Below, in pieces: positions 1 through 8,651 of a stretch of 29,414 bases of DNA. Source of the stretch: JAAYWY01 sp050945275 (lineage in GTDB: Bacteria > Bacillota > DTU030 > DUMP01); NCBI GenBank assembly GCA_050945275.1, contig JBMNSQ010000006.1, forward strand, positions 1-29,414, given 5' to 3'. Every line of letters begins with the position of its first letter. Position 1 is the first letter of the stretch. Made by a program: the position numbers and the translations under genes. The notes below the pieces were generated by a model, which saw only the letters and a list, made by a program, of their open reading frames with translations, was not told the origin of the DNA and did not search any database.

Positions 1-64
1 AACGAAAAACATTCCGTAAATAGTAACCTACCTGCTCCACGTTCTTTGCCGTTAGCTCGGACAA
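1..64 (-). CDS. Partial CDS, unknown product (N-terminus only)
   Basis: Twenty-one codons run off the left edge of the window. The predicted peptide begins MSELTAKNVEQVGYYLRNVF. The TTG start at 64-62 is chosen because GGAGG lies 8 bases upstream (77-73); an in-frame GTG at 70-68 is too close to that site. A promoter-like pair is found at 103-131. I do not recognise the family. It is not the usual N-terminus of FtsA, which often follows sbp in related clusters. Only the start and reading frame are supported. Confidence 0.45.
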   Translation of the reverse strand, partial: MSELTAKNVEQVGYYLRNVFR

Positions 65-86
65 AGTCACCGCCTCCAAGAAAACT

Positions 87-102
87 GTTTCGTACGCGAA
101 AC
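87..102. repeat. 16-bp palindrome at a transcription start (possible operator)
   Basis: Arms GTTTCG and CGAAAC are separated by TACG. On the minus strand the palindrome begins one base after the -10 element (108-103), so it covers the expected transcription start of the partial gene at 1-64. This is a classic place for a repressor site. The cognate regulator is not known; it does not match the Gram-positive LexA box (GAAC-N4-GTTC). Confidence 0.4.
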
Positions 103-131
103 ATATTATCATATAATCTTTACCAAGACAA
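103..131 (-). promoter_or_regulatory. Putative sigma-A-type promoter for the partial gene
   Basis: Minus-strand TTGTCT (131-126) and TAATAT (108-103) are 17 bases apart, each matching the consensus at four of six positions. It lies between the sbp terminator and the partial gene, so that gene probably starts a new transcription unit. Confidence 0.4.
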
Positions 132-177
132 TAGTAATCCGAATCCACCAAGGAACTTTGTCTAATCCTAAAATGAC

Positions 178-201
178 AAAAAGCTGCGTTTTGGCAGCTT
201 T
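178..201 (-). terminator. Intrinsic terminator after sbp (end of the dcw operon)
   Basis: On the minus strand AAAGCTGC and GCAGCTTT form a perfect 8-bp stem with a 6-base loop, running into a U tract (182-178). It lies about 60 bases past the sbp stop and marks the end of the cell-wall/division operon. Confidence 0.8.
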
Positions 202-262
202 AGGAGTAAATTGTTGAGAGGATATGTCATGTGAAATCATATAGGCGAATTGGCGCAAGAAG

Positions 263-619
263 TCAGCTGTTCTTTTGGTAACGCCCTTGAATATAATCTA
301 CTGCATGGCGGCGCATAACAGCTAGGTTTTGAAATATACGAACGCCAAAAGCAAATACGGCCGCATAATAAATTTCTACCCCCAGCCGATCCCCAATATA
401 AGTTAGCACCGCCGCAAAAATGGCATTGCTAAAAAAGCCGGTCACGAAAATCACCGGATCGAAGTGATTCTCCAAACTGCTTCTTACACCACCGAACACA
501 GAGTCTAAACCAGCCAAAATAGCCACTGCTATATAGCGAGCATAAGCCACCGGAAAAGAAAAGGGAAAAACTAAACCAAGAAGCATCCCCACTAAAATAC
601 CAAGAAAAGGCACCATCAT
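263..619 (-). CDS. sbp: Small basic family membrane protein (DUF1290)
   Basis: This 118-residue protein has hydrophobic segments at roughly residues 3-20, 26-42 and 55-75. It resembles the small basic protein (Sbp, DUF1290) encoded next to divIB and DUF881 genes in Bacillus and Clostridium division clusters. Its biochemical role is not established; location suggests an envelope or division function. The ATG at 619 overlaps the TAA of the DUF881 gene by one base (TAATG), implying translational coupling, and GGAGAGTGA lies upstream. A second ATG follows immediately at 616. It is the last gene of the operon, followed by a terminator at 178-201. Confidence 0.8.
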   Translation of the reverse strand: MMVPFLGILVGMLLGLVFPFSFPVAYARYIAVAILAGLDSVFGGVRSSLENHFDPVIFVTGFFSNAIFAAVLTYIGDRLGVEIYYAAVFAFGVRIFQNLAVMRRHAVDYIQGRYQKNS

Positions 620-1335
620 TATTGATCACTCTCCTTGTCCACCGGGCTGGCAAACCTAAAGGTGTGGCCACCCACATAAGCAGGAAGAACGAGATGATCT
701 TTTTTCTCTATCTGTACTTGAATGCCCCAAAATTGCATGGTCTCAACAATTCCACCACGCATCTTGAGTGCGCTCTCTAAGTCATCAGGGTCGCCAATAG
801 CTTGAATAATATAAGGCGGACCTATCCGTGTATTGTTCACCGAGATAGTCGGTCCAGCACAACGTATTTCGGTAGAAGCTACCACTCGTTGATCATTCAC
901 TGTAATCGCTTCAGCATTAGCTGCTTTAAGCTCGTTTACAAGTTTAAGCAGGTCTTCGTCGTGGATTAAGAACAAGTTAGGATCCTGGCCCGGTTGAGCC
1001 ACTCGGGTACTATCTTTAAGTGTAACAACAACCCCCGGTCCTTCCATGGCAACGAGTCCAGCCGCAATGCGAACCTGCTGCAATTCGTCCTGGATGCCGG
1101 CAGCGACGCTCTTTCTCTGGTTCATAACGTCATTTAGTTGAGCTTGAAGCTTATGCAATTCCGATCGAAGTAAATCGCGCTCCGATTCGGCCTGCATTAG
1201 CAAGCTAGCCATTTCTTCAATTCTCTTAGTGGGAATATCTTGTTTAATCCCTGCTTGTGTCCTTAGCTGGGCCGCTAAGATAACACCCAGCATAACGCAG
1301 ATAATGGTAATCCATATTTGACTGCTTCGTCTCAT
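619..1335 (-). CDS. DUF881 family protein (YlxW/YlxX-like), membrane-anchored
   Basis: This 238-residue protein has one N-terminal membrane segment (about residues 8-25), a predicted coiled coil (about 36-85, rich in E, L and Q) and then the DUF881 domain. That domain carries the family's recognisable stretches LVAMEGPGVVVTLKDS, VNELKAANAEAITVNDQR and GPPYIIQAIGDP. The family clusters with divIB and sbp in Firmicutes; its molecular function is unknown, and a role at the division site or in the sporulation envelope is inference. The ATG start is preceded by a strong purine-rich site (GGGAGGGTGG). The stop overlaps the sbp start. Confidence 0.82.
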   Translation of the reverse strand: MRRSSQIWITIICVMLGVILAAQLRTQAGIKQDIPTKRIEEMASLLMQAESERDLLRSELHKLQAQLNDVMNQRKSVAAGIQDELQQVRIAAGLVAMEGPGVVVTLKDSTRVAQPGQDPNLFLIHDEDLLKLVNELKAANAEAITVNDQRVVASTEIRCAGPTISVNNTRIGPPYIIQAIGDPDDLESALKMRGGIVETMQFWGIQVQIEKKDHLVLPAYVGGHTFRFASPVDKESDQ

Positions 1336-1410
1336 AGCGAACCACCCTCCCCTCCCGATTATAGCATACTGCTCGAAGGTTTCCCGCTAACTTTAAACAG
1401 CAAACATTTG

Positions 1411-2127
1411 TTACTTTAGCCGAACTATGGCTTCTTTACCAGTCCTTATGTCTATGCTCGCTGGTATCTGCCCAGAAATAACTAGTTCATCCCAGGTAGC
1501 CGACAGCAGCGCCAGTTTCTGTTTCAGCTTGGTCGGCTCACCCACCAACACTTGGACACCACCTATCGTATAAAGGGTAATCTCTTTGCTCTCGTCCAGA
1601 TGGACCTCTGCCATTTGCTCCAAAAAATCGGCCGGCATCCCTAAAAGACACTGATTAACCTGAGCCACCTCATCGCCTGGCAAGCGCTGTCCCAATCGTA
1701 CTTCCTCTTGGATCGAAAAACCGGTTACCAAAGGTAAAGCTTGTCCAGTTAGTGTTGGCCGTACAGCCAACACCACCCCGTCGGCAGCCACCTCCAAGAA
1801 AGAGGTGCGGTACGGCACCATAAACATAGGTTCTCGTTCAGTAACACTCAGCACCACCTTGTCCGGTAACTGCCTAGCCATTTCTAAGCTCTTGACCCAA
1901 GGATGGCCGGACACAGCATTAATTACATCTTTTGTCCGCAGACTAAAGATGTTTTGCCCTGGGGCCACCCCAGTTAAAGCGGTGATTTCTTCCGGACTAA
2001 CCTGGTTGGTACCTACAACTTGTACCTGGGTAATATTAAAATAAGGAGACTTCATTAGGCCCCCGCCTAGGCCCATTAGAATCAAAAATAACACAAAAAG
2101 AAGGCGGAAAGAACGGCCTGACAGCAT
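1411..2127 (-). CDS. ftsQ: Cell division protein FtsQ/DivIB
   Basis: This bitopic division protein links FtsL and other divisome parts to septal wall synthesis. The 238 residues show a short cytoplasmic tail, one membrane segment (about 7-25), then a POTRA domain (about 30-98). It begins with the typical FNITQVQVVGTNQVSPEEI and ends near LPDKVVLSVTEREPMFMV. A beta domain follows. It is near the usual Gram-positive DivIB size or a little shorter. GGGGTGA lies 7 bases before the ATG. It sits between murA and the DUF881 gene as in many Clostridia. Identification rests on the POTRA pattern and position. Confidence 0.88.
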   Translation of the reverse strand: MLSGRSFRLLFVLFLILMGLGGGLMKSPYFNITQVQVVGTNQVSPEEITALTGVAPGQNIFSLRTKDVINAVSGHPWVKSLEMARQLPDKVVLSVTEREPMFMVPYRTSFLEVAADGVVLAVRPTLTGQALPLVTGFSIQEEVRLGQRLPGDEVAQVNQCLLGMPADFLEQMAEVHLDESKEITLYTIGGVQVLVGEPTKLKQKLALLSATWDELVISGQIPASIDIRTGKEAIVRLK

Positions 2128-2163
2128 GCTCTTTCACCCCATTGTAGTAACCCGGTATGGATT

Positions 2164-3417
2164 TTATTTCTGTAGTCGCTGCACCTTTGCACCTAATGCC
2201 GCTAGCTTGTGTTCTAAACCTTCGTATCCCCGGTCAATATGGTAGATGTGATCAACCACCGTCTGGCCTTCGGCAGCCAGTCCGGCCAATACCAAGGCAG
2301 CTCCAGCTCTTAGATCAGATGCTTCCACGGCTGCACCGCTAAGACGCTTCATACCGCGGATCACCGCCGCCCGGCCCTCGATGCTGATCTGAGCGCCCAT
2401 GCGCCTCAGTTCATCCACATGCTTAAACCGGTTGGTGAAAATGTTTTCGATAACTACACTGGTTCCAGCAGCACTACTTAGCATTGCCATTGTCTGAGGC
2501 TGCATATCGGTGGGATAGCCAGGATAAGGCATTGTCTTAATATCTACTGCCTTTAGCCTCTCTTTAGCCCATACATGAACCTTATCACCAATAATTTCTA
2601 CCATAGCCCCAGCCTCGCGCAATTTGGCTGCTACTGGTTCGCTATGTTCACCAATAACATTCTCCAAATAAACATCGCCACTGGTCATAGCCGCTGCTAC
2701 CATAAATGTGCCCGCCTCAATGCGATCTGGAATTACATTGTGGCTGGCCGGTCCAAGTTCGCTCACACCCTCAATCTTAATTGTATCGGTACCAGCTCCT
2801 TTAATACGGGCACCCATCTTGTTCAAAAAATTTTGCAGGTCCACTATCTCGGGCTCTTTAGCTGCATTACGTATTACCGTAGTGCCGCTTGATTTGACGG
2901 CAGCCATCATAATATTCTCCGTAGCCCCAACAGATGGGAGATCTAAGTGGATATCACATCCACGCAGTGCTTTGGCTTCGGCTATAATATAGCCGAAACG
3001 CTCGTTAATCTTGGCCCCCAGCGATGACAGTCCCTTTAGATGCAAGTCAATTGGCCGGGGCCCAATAGCACAGCCGCCAGGGTAAGACAATTTTACCGCA
3101 CCTAATCGCCCCAATAGAGCTCCCATGAGAAAAACAGAGGAGCGCATCTCCCGCATAAGACGCTCCGGTATCTGAAAAGACGACACTCGGGAAGAATCCA
3201 CCACACACCACCCAGGACCGGACTTGATTTTGGCCCCGAGTAAGGTTAGTATTTCCTTCATCATGCGCACATCGCGCAAATCGGGAACATTATTAATCTC
3301 ACACACATTAGGAGTAAGAAGCGTGGCCGCCATAATGGGCAAAGTGGCATTCTTGGCCCCAGCAATACGCACCGTTCCCACCAGCGGTTTGCCGCCGCTT
3401 ATAACGAATCTACCCAT
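2164..3417 (-). CDS. murA: UDP-N-acetylglucosamine 1-carboxyvinyltransferase
   Basis: MurA catalyses the first committed step of peptidoglycan synthesis, moving enolpyruvate from PEP to UDP-GlcNAc. The protein has the two-domain EPSP-synthase fold sequence, with the N-terminal GAKNATLP (Lys22-Asn23 in E. coli numbering) and the catalytic loop PGGCAIGPRPIDLH. The cysteine is present, so fosfomycin sensitivity is expected. Length is about 417 residues, normal for the family. I chose the ATG at 3417 because it gives an N-terminus (MGRFVISGG) collinear with known MurA; an in-frame ATG at 3426 adds three residues. Neither has a strong ribosome site. Having murA where murB often sits, between murC and divIB, is worth noting. 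Confidence 0.93.
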   Translation of the reverse strand: MGRFVISGGKPLVGTVRIAGAKNATLPIMAATLLTPNVCEINNVPDLRDVRMMKEILTLLGAKIKSGPGWCVVDSSRVSSFQIPERLMREMRSSVFLMGALLGRLGAVKLSYPGGCAIGPRPIDLHLKGLSSLGAKINERFGYIIAEAKALRGCDIHLDLPSVGATENIMMAAVKSSGTTVIRNAAKEPEIVDLQNFLNKMGARIKGAGTDTIKIEGVSELGPASHNVIPDRIEAGTFMVAAAMTSGDVYLENVIGEHSEPVAAKLREAGAMVEIIGDKVHVWAKERLKAVDIKTMPYPGYPTDMQPQTMAMLSSAAGTSVVIENIFTNRFKHVDELRRMGAQISIEGRAAVIRGMKRLSGAAVEASDLRAGAALVLAGLAAEGQTVVDHIYHIDRGYEGLEHKLAALGAKVQRLQK

Positions 3418-3456
3418 GTCCGGCATCCCCCATTCCCAGGCCGTTGGCCGATCCGC

Positions 3457-4860
3457 CTAAGCTTCTATCGCCTGCTTTACCGGGGCTTTTTGTGAAAGTG
3501 CTTTCACGAGCTGGTTACCAATGGTGGAAACATTGCCTGCACCCATTGTCAAGACTAAATCACCCGGCTGCAATACTCCGGTAAGATAAGATACTACATC
3601 TTGTAGATCAGGAACGTGGACAGCACTCGGGCCGGCATGGGCTTTTATGGAATCTATTATAAGGTTAGCCGATACACCGGCTATTGGCTGTTCTCCGGCA
3701 GCGTAAATGTCGGTAACAATTACCAGATCAGCTAGATCAAACGCCTCGCCAAATTCGCGATGTAAAAACTTGGTCCGCGTATAGCGATGAGGTTGAAAAA
3801 CGCATATGATGCGATTGAACTCTCTTTGGTTAGCAGCACTTAAGGTAGCTTTTATTTCGGTGGGGTGATGCCCATAATCGTCCACCACGTAAATATCATT
3901 CACTTTCCCCAAAAGCTCAAAACGACGATGAACTCCGTGGAACGAAGCCAACGCCTCGCTAATAATCTTAAAATCCACCCCCACTTCCCTAGCTACAGCC
4001 ACGGTGGCCAAAGCATTTAAAATGCTGTGGCGACCAGGAACCAAAAGCTGAAGCAGTCCTAGAAAGCGGCCCTTCTCCCATACTTCGCAAGTGCTACTGA
4101 ACCCGCAAAAACTTAAATTGCGAGCCTGATAATCGGCTCCACTATTGAATCCATAGGTAACCCGACGCTTGGTGGAGGCTAGATTGGCCACGGTAGCCGC
4201 GTTGACGTTATCGCTGCAAAAGATAGCTAAACCATCTGTTGGCACCTTATCAACAAAGGTACGAAAAGCAGTGATAATATTGTCCAAACTCCCGTAATAA
4301 TCCAAGTGATCATCTTCCACATTAGTTACAACAACAATGTGGGGTAATAGCTTAAGAAAGCTACCATCGCTTTCGTCAGCCTCAGCCACCAAGTACTCGC
4401 CCTGGCCCGACTTAGCATTACCACCGATGTCGTTAAGCTCACCTCCGATAAGTACAGTCGGATCGAGCCCAGCCCTTTCCATAACCAGCGAAACCATCGA
4501 TGTTGTGGTTGTCTTGCCATGAGCACCGGCAATAGCGATACCTTTTCGCTGGCTCATTAGCTGTGCCAACATTTCACCGCGCTGCATTACTAAAATGCCG
4601 CGAGCTTTTGCAGCTACAAGTTCTACATTATGCATCGGAATGGCCGATGACACTACTACAACGTCCGGATTTTGAAGATTTTCTTCCCGATGCCCTACGT
4701 TAATAGTGGCCCCCATGGTAGACAACCGCTGTGTTGCATCAGACCATTTAAGATCAGAACCCGTAACATCGTATCCTGCTTCCAATAGCACTTTGGCGAT
4801 GGCGCTCATCCCGGCGCCACCGATACCGATAAAGTGAATGGTGCGAAAAGTAGCTGGCAT
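3457..4860 (-). CDS. murC: UDP-N-acetylmuramate--L-alanine ligase
   Basis: MurC is the ATP-dependent ligase that adds L-Ala to UDP-MurNAc in the cytoplasm. The 467-residue protein shows the N-terminal Rossmann motif HFIGIGGAGMSAIAKVL, the ATP-binding loop GAHGKTTTTSMV (Ala in place of the more common Thr), the EADESDGSF motif and the central NVEDDHLDYYG. Near the C-terminal domain the sequence HRRFELLG and VVDDYGHHPTEI are diagnostic. The ATG is preceded by GGAAGGAGAG. About 105 bases with no evident signal separate it from upstream murG. Length and motifs are normal. Confidence 0.95.
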   Translation of the reverse strand: MPATFRTIHFIGIGGAGMSAIAKVLLEAGYDVTGSDLKWSDATQRLSTMGATINVGHREENLQNPDVVVVSSAIPMHNVELVAAKARGILVMQRGEMLAQLMSQRKGIAIAGAHGKTTTTSMVSLVMERAGLDPTVLIGGELNDIGGNAKSGQGEYLVAEADESDGSFLKLLPHIVVVTNVEDDHLDYYGSLDNIITAFRTFVDKVPTDGLAIFCSDNVNAATVANLASTKRRVTYGFNSGADYQARNLSFCGFSSTCEVWEKGRFLGLLQLLVPGRHSILNALATVAVAREVGVDFKIISEALASFHGVHRRFELLGKVNDIYVVDDYGHHPTEIKATLSAANQREFNRIICVFQPHRYTRTKFLHREFGEAFDLADLVIVTDIYAAGEQPIAGVSANLIIDSIKAHAGPSAVHVPDLQDVVSYLTGVLQPGDLVLTMGAGNVSTIGNQLVKALSQKAPVKQAIEA

Positions 4861-4965
4861 TCAGGTTCTCTCCTTCCCAACGGTTAACAAAATTGGCCGC
4901 GCGGTAAGCAACTTTACAGTAGCACTAGCATTGTAATCTATGCAGCACGGCCTGAAAGTGTTACT

Positions 4966-6072
4966 TCATGTCAGCTTAATAATTTGTTCTACTAGGGTTT
5001 GGGCAGCACTTCGCCGGCCCAGTGCCCGGGCCGAAGCTTCCATAGCAGCCAATCCATCGGGATCAGCTAATAATCCTTTAATAGTTTTGGCTAAAAGATC
5101 ACCAGTTAGATCTTGCTGTCGGATCATTACCGCCGCTCCTTTATCAGCCAGGGCGCGTGCATTATGCTCCTGGTGATTAGCTGTAACATATGGTGACGGA
5201 ATCAGTACTGCGCCAATGCCGCGTGCTGTAATCTCGGCCAACGTAGTGGCGCCGGCACGAGTCACTACAACGTCCGCCGCTGCGAGAGCATCGTCCATGT
5301 TGTATAAATAAGGTCTTATTAACATTTTCCCCTCAAGAGCGGCTTGTATACCTAGACGACAAACTTTCTCTTCAATTGTAACAAAGTCCGACGTCCCTGT
5401 CACCACCAACAACACCAGCTCTGGGTCGGTTAAAAGGCTAGTGGCGGCTGTAAGTGCCGCTTCCGTGATGGGACGAGCTCCCCGGCTACCACCGAACACC
5501 AGCACCAAGCGAACATTATCAGGCAGCCCCATATTATAGCGACCTTCTTGGCGAGTTTTTTGCCACACTCCAGGACGCACCGGGTTACCGCTTACAATTA
5601 CCCGTTTGGCCCGAGAAAAATAAGGAACTGCTTGATCATAAGAAACAGCCACGCAAGAGGCAAACCGGCTTAGCCAGCGGTTGGCCAAGCCGGGTAAGGC
5701 GTTTTGCTCATGTAACAAAATTGGAATACGCAGCCAAGCTGCCGCCATTACCACTGGTACCGCTACGTATCCACCTGTGCCCACGACTACCTGAGGCCTA
5801 AATTGGCGTACAATCTTAAGTGATTGTAAAAATCCTTGCACATTGCTTTTGAGCATTCGTACATTAGCCCAGGTGAGACGCCGTTTTAATCCGGCCGCAG
5901 GGATAGTCTTTAGACGAAAACCAGCCTTGGACACCAGATCTCGTTCTAATCCCCGCTCAGTGCCGACAAATAGGATTTTGGTATTGCTGTCCCTCTTAGT
6001 TAACAGCTCAGCCACAGCCAAAGCCGGGTAAACATGCCCACCGGTACCCCCACCGGCGAACAAAATTCTCAT
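4966..6072 (-). CDS. murG: UDP-GlcNAc:undecaprenyl-PP-MurNAc-pentapeptide GlcNAc transferase
   Basis: MurG is the membrane-associated GT28 transferase that turns lipid I into lipid II on the inner face of the membrane. The 368 residues begin with the glycine-rich MRILFAGGGTGGHVYPALAV. They also contain VVGTGGYVAVPVVMAA, LLHEQNALPGLANRWLS, VFGGSRGARPI and the donor-binding VVTRAGATTLAEITARGIGAVLIPSPY. Length is typical. The ATG lies 17 bases after the ftsW/spoVE stop, so the two are transcribed together. Confidence 0.95.
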   Translation of the reverse strand: MRILFAGGGTGGHVYPALAVAELLTKRDSNTKILFVGTERGLERDLVSKAGFRLKTIPAAGLKRRLTWANVRMLKSNVQGFLQSLKIVRQFRPQVVVGTGGYVAVPVVMAAAWLRIPILLHEQNALPGLANRWLSRFASCVAVSYDQAVPYFSRAKRVIVSGNPVRPGVWQKTRQEGRYNMGLPDNVRLVLVFGGSRGARPITEAALTAATSLLTDPELVLLVVTGTSDFVTIEEKVCRLGIQAALEGKMLIRPYLYNMDDALAAADVVVTRAGATTLAEITARGIGAVLIPSPYVTANHQEHNARALADKGAAVMIRQQDLTGDLLAKTIKGLLADPDGLAAMEASARALGRRSAAQTLVEQIIKLT

Positions 6073-6089
6073 GACTCACACCTTCCTTA

Positions 6090-7190
6090 TTATGACCGCT
6101 GACTATGGCGGGAGATATTAAGGAGCACGCCCACCGCCGCCAGGGAAAAAACTAACGAAGAACCGCCATAACTGATAAAAGGCAACGGAATACCGGTAAT
6201 AGGCAAAGATCCGGTTACCACACCGATATTCACCAAGGCCTGAATCACAATCATACTAACAATACCTACGCCCAGAAGTACACCAAAGCGATCCGGAGCC
6301 AGCATGGCAGCCCGGCAACCGCGCCAAGCCAGTAGTAAAAATAAGGCTAACACAAACAAGGTACCCAGCAGCCCCAGTTCCTCCCCAATAATAGCGAAAA
6401 TAAAATCGGTGTGGCGCTCAGGTAAATAAAAGAACTTCTGACGACTTTCGCCTAAACCTACACCCAGTAGGCCACCAGATCCTAAAGCGTAGAGCGATTG
6501 AATAATATGAAAACCGGCATCTTGTGGATCGGCCTCCGGATTAAGAAAGGCCAAAAACCGGCGGCGTCGATAGTCCTCCCCCATTATGGCCAACCATACT
6601 CCCGGTGCAGCAATACACCCTAGCATCACTAAATGGCTGATCTTAGCTCCAGCTACAAACAGCATGATAGCTGCCGTACCCGCCAATGTCATGGCTGTCC
6701 CTAAGTCTGGCTGTTTGAGAATCAATAAAAATAGTACCCCTAAGATAGCTACCAGCGGAAACAGACCATGCCAAAACTTGGTAATGTTAAGCTTACGCTC
6801 AGACAATATGCTGGCTAGAAAAAGCACAATGCCTATTTTGGCCACTTCCGACGGTTGCAGATTAAACGGACCTAGTTGAAGCCAGCGCCTAGCGCCGCCT
6901 CCTTCCACACCAACACTTTTAAATAGCACTAACCCCAGCAAAAATATTGCCACCGCCAAAACCACCGGCGCCCATTTCTTTAGGCTATGGTAATCAATTT
7001 GCATAAATATGACCATACCAATTAAGCCAATAGCAGTAGCTATCGTTTGTGTTTTTAAATAATGGAAGCTGTCGCCGAACTCGGCCGTGGCAGCAACACT
7101 ACTGGCACTAAAGACCATAACTATACCGAAGCCAAGCAAGGTTACCGTGGCAAAAAAAATCAGGAAGTCAGGCTGCTGTCGTTTTTTCAT
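6090..7190 (-). CDS. ftsW: SEDS family lipid II polymerase, FtsW/SpoVE
   Basis: This SEDS (shape, elongation, division, sporulation) protein polymerises lipid II into glycan chains with a partner class B PBP, here most likely the SpoVD-like PBP at 13346-15457. The 366 residues hold about ten membrane segments. Family stretches include LQPSEVAKIG, LLILKQPDLGTAM, FIFAIIGEELGLLG, and the C-terminal GIPLPFISYGGSSL. The start ATG overlaps the murD stop (ATGA). Position between murD and murG is that of B. subtilis spoVE; FtsW, SpoVE and RodA cannot be separated from sequence alone, so ftsW or spoVE are both fair names. Confidence 0.92.
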   Translation of the reverse strand: MKKRQQPDFLIFFATVTLLGFGIVMVFSASSVAATAEFGDSFHYLKTQTIATAIGLIGMVIFMQIDYHSLKKWAPVVLAVAIFLLGLVLFKSVGVEGGGARRWLQLGPFNLQPSEVAKIGIVLFLASILSERKLNITKFWHGLFPLVAILGVLFLLILKQPDLGTAMTLAGTAAIMLFVAGAKISHLVMLGCIAAPGVWLAIMGEDYRRRRFLAFLNPEADPQDAGFHIIQSLYALGSGGLLGVGLGESRQKFFYLPERHTDFIFAIIGEELGLLGTLFVLALFLLLAWRGCRAAMLAPDRFGVLLGVGIVSMIVIQALVNIGVVTGSLPITGIPLPFISYGGSSLVFSLAAVGVLLNISRHSQRS

Positions 7191-8557
7191 GCCCTGTCCC
7201 CTCCCAGTTCTCCCACTACCTCCTTAAAAACTAGCCCCCTCTGTTCGTAGCTATGGAACATATCAAAGCTAGCACAAGCCGGCGAAAGAAGCACCGTATC
7301 GCCAGTAAGGGCTAGGTCATGAGCCATCCTTACTGCGGCCGGCAAGGTATCCGCCTCATAGGAGGCTGAAAAACCGCCGGCGGTAAGCGCCTGCTTAAAC
7401 TTAGGAGCAGCTTCTCCAATTAAAATTACTGCGCGACAGCGGTCTTTAGCAACTGTCACCAACTCTTGCAGACTGGTTCCCTTGTCCCGACCACCAGCAA
7501 TGAGTATTAGCGGTGGTGAAAACGCTTGCAAGGCTCGCACGGTGGCATCAGGGTTGGTTCCTTTGGAATCATTGACATATAAGACACCACCAATATTGGC
7601 CACCTTTTCACACCGGTGCTCTACGCCGGAAAAATGTTGCAGCGCCCAGGAAATAGCCGCTGGTGGCACACCGGCTGCGCGAGCCAGGCAGGCTGTAGCT
7701 AAAGCATTCTCAAGATTGTGGTGGCCAGGGATAGCCACCTCTTCCTGTCGGCAAAGAGTAACTTTTTCACCCTCGAAGCCAATAGTCAAATTGCCTTCTT
7801 CTACCCACGCGCCTTGAGTTAGAAGCTGTCGCCTACTGAAAAACAACACCCTTGATGGGGCAACAGCTGCCAATTCGGCACTATATTTATCGTCAGCATT
7901 TAGTACGAGGACATCATATTTGTTTTGGCAAGCAAAGATTTTCGCTTTTGCCGCCCTGTAAGCAGCAAAACTACCATGCCGATCGAGGTGATCCTCGCTC
8001 AGGTTCAAAATAGTGCTAATGCGGGGGCGAAACTGATCGATGTATTCTAATTGAAAACTAGAAAGTTCGGCTACCACCCAAGTATTGGGGGACACATGAG
8101 ACACGGCCTCAGTAAGAGGGCGACCGATATTACCGGCCACCACCACCTCTACTCCTCCTGCCGTCAGAGCCTCTCCTACCCAGGCCGTAGTGGTAGTTTT
8201 GCCATTAGATCCGGTTATTGCTAAGTAAGGACCAGGGTAGAGGCAATAAGCTAATTCCGGTTCGCTTATTACCGGTATGCTCCGGCGTTTAGCTTCCGCC
8301 ACCAAGGGGGCTGTATCTGGTACACCGGGACTGACCACCACTAGGTTCACCGCCGCGAGAAGCTCTAGCGGGTGTTGACCTAGAACCACCTTCGCCCCCT
8401 TATCTTCCAATAAGGCCGCGCGCTCCTTTATAGCAGCATCATCTTTTATATCGGTGGCTATTGTCTTAACACCGCGCTTGGCTAGCGCTGTAGCAGCGGC
8501 ATAGCCGCTTTTAGCCAAACCGATAACCAATACAGTTTTATTAGCTAATAAGTTCAT
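7187..8557 (-). CDS. murD: UDP-N-acetylmuramoyl-L-alanine--D-glutamate ligase
   Basis: MurD adds D-Glu to UDP-MurNAc-L-Ala. The protein (456 residues from the chosen start) shows the N-terminal VLVIGLAKSGYAAATAL, the P-loop GSNGKTTTTAWV, ELSSFQLEYI, NLSEDHLDRHGS, and HRCEKVANIGGVLYVNDSKGTN followed by GGRDKG. These are the expected substrate and ATP motifs. I prefer the ATG at 8557 (AAAGGGGGG five bases upstream) to the GTG at 8563, which abuts that site. It overlaps ftsW by four bases at the 3' end. The upstream region, unlike all other junctions in the operon, is occupied by the RAYT/REP insertion. Confidence 0.95.
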   Translation of the reverse strand: MNLLANKTVLVIGLAKSGYAAATALAKRGVKTIATDIKDDAAIKERAALLEDKGAKVVLGQHPLELLAAVNLVVVSPGVPDTAPLVAEAKRRSIPVISEPELAYCLYPGPYLAITGSNGKTTTTAWVGEALTAGGVEVVVAGNIGRPLTEAVSHVSPNTWVVAELSSFQLEYIDQFRPRISTILNLSEDHLDRHGSFAAYRAAKAKIFACQNKYDVLVLNADDKYSAELAAVAPSRVLFFSRRQLLTQGAWVEEGNLTIGFEGEKVTLCRQEEVAIPGHHNLENALATACLARAAGVPPAAISWALQHFSGVEHRCEKVANIGGVLYVNDSKGTNPDATVRALQAFSPPLILIAGGRDKGTSLQELVTVAKDRCRAVILIGEAAPKFKQALTAGGFSASYEADTLPAAVRMAHDLALTGDTVLLSPACASFDMFHSYEQRGLVFKEVVGELGGDRA

Positions 8558-8576
8558 AGACACCCCCCTTTCATTC

Positions 8577-8617
8577 GGGCCGGGAAACCTGTATCCGAAG
8601 GATAAGGCTGGCCCTAC
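8577..8617 (-). repeat. GTAG-led hairpin next to the REP copy
   Basis: On the minus strand GTAG (8617-8614) is followed by a long imperfect hairpin. GGGCC pairs with GGCCC at its base, and CCTTATCC with loop TTC and GGATA-CAGG makes the inner stem. It shares the GTAG start and orientation with the adjacent REP at 8626-8651 but not its stem sequence. It lies 20 bases before the murD start and could shape the murD leader. Confidence 0.45.
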
Positions 8618-8625
8618 GACGGAAC

Positions 8626-8651
8626 GGAACGAGACAGGGCTCGTTCCCTAC
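8626..8651 (-). repeat. REP-like hairpin 1 (downstream of RAYT)
   Basis: Read on the minus strand it is GTAG, then stem GGAACGAG, loop CCCTGT, stem CTCGTTCC, a perfect 8-bp hairpin. A 5' GTAG tetranucleotide next to a hairpin is the hallmark of REP sequences recognised by RAYT transposases. The TAG of this GTAG is the stop codon of the RAYT gene. Confidence 0.8.

Noticed and set aside
2575..2992. Plus-strand open frames inside murA
   Set aside because: They are antisense to a clearly coding gene, lack ribosome sites and have compositionally odd products. The same applies to other antisense frames over mur genes.
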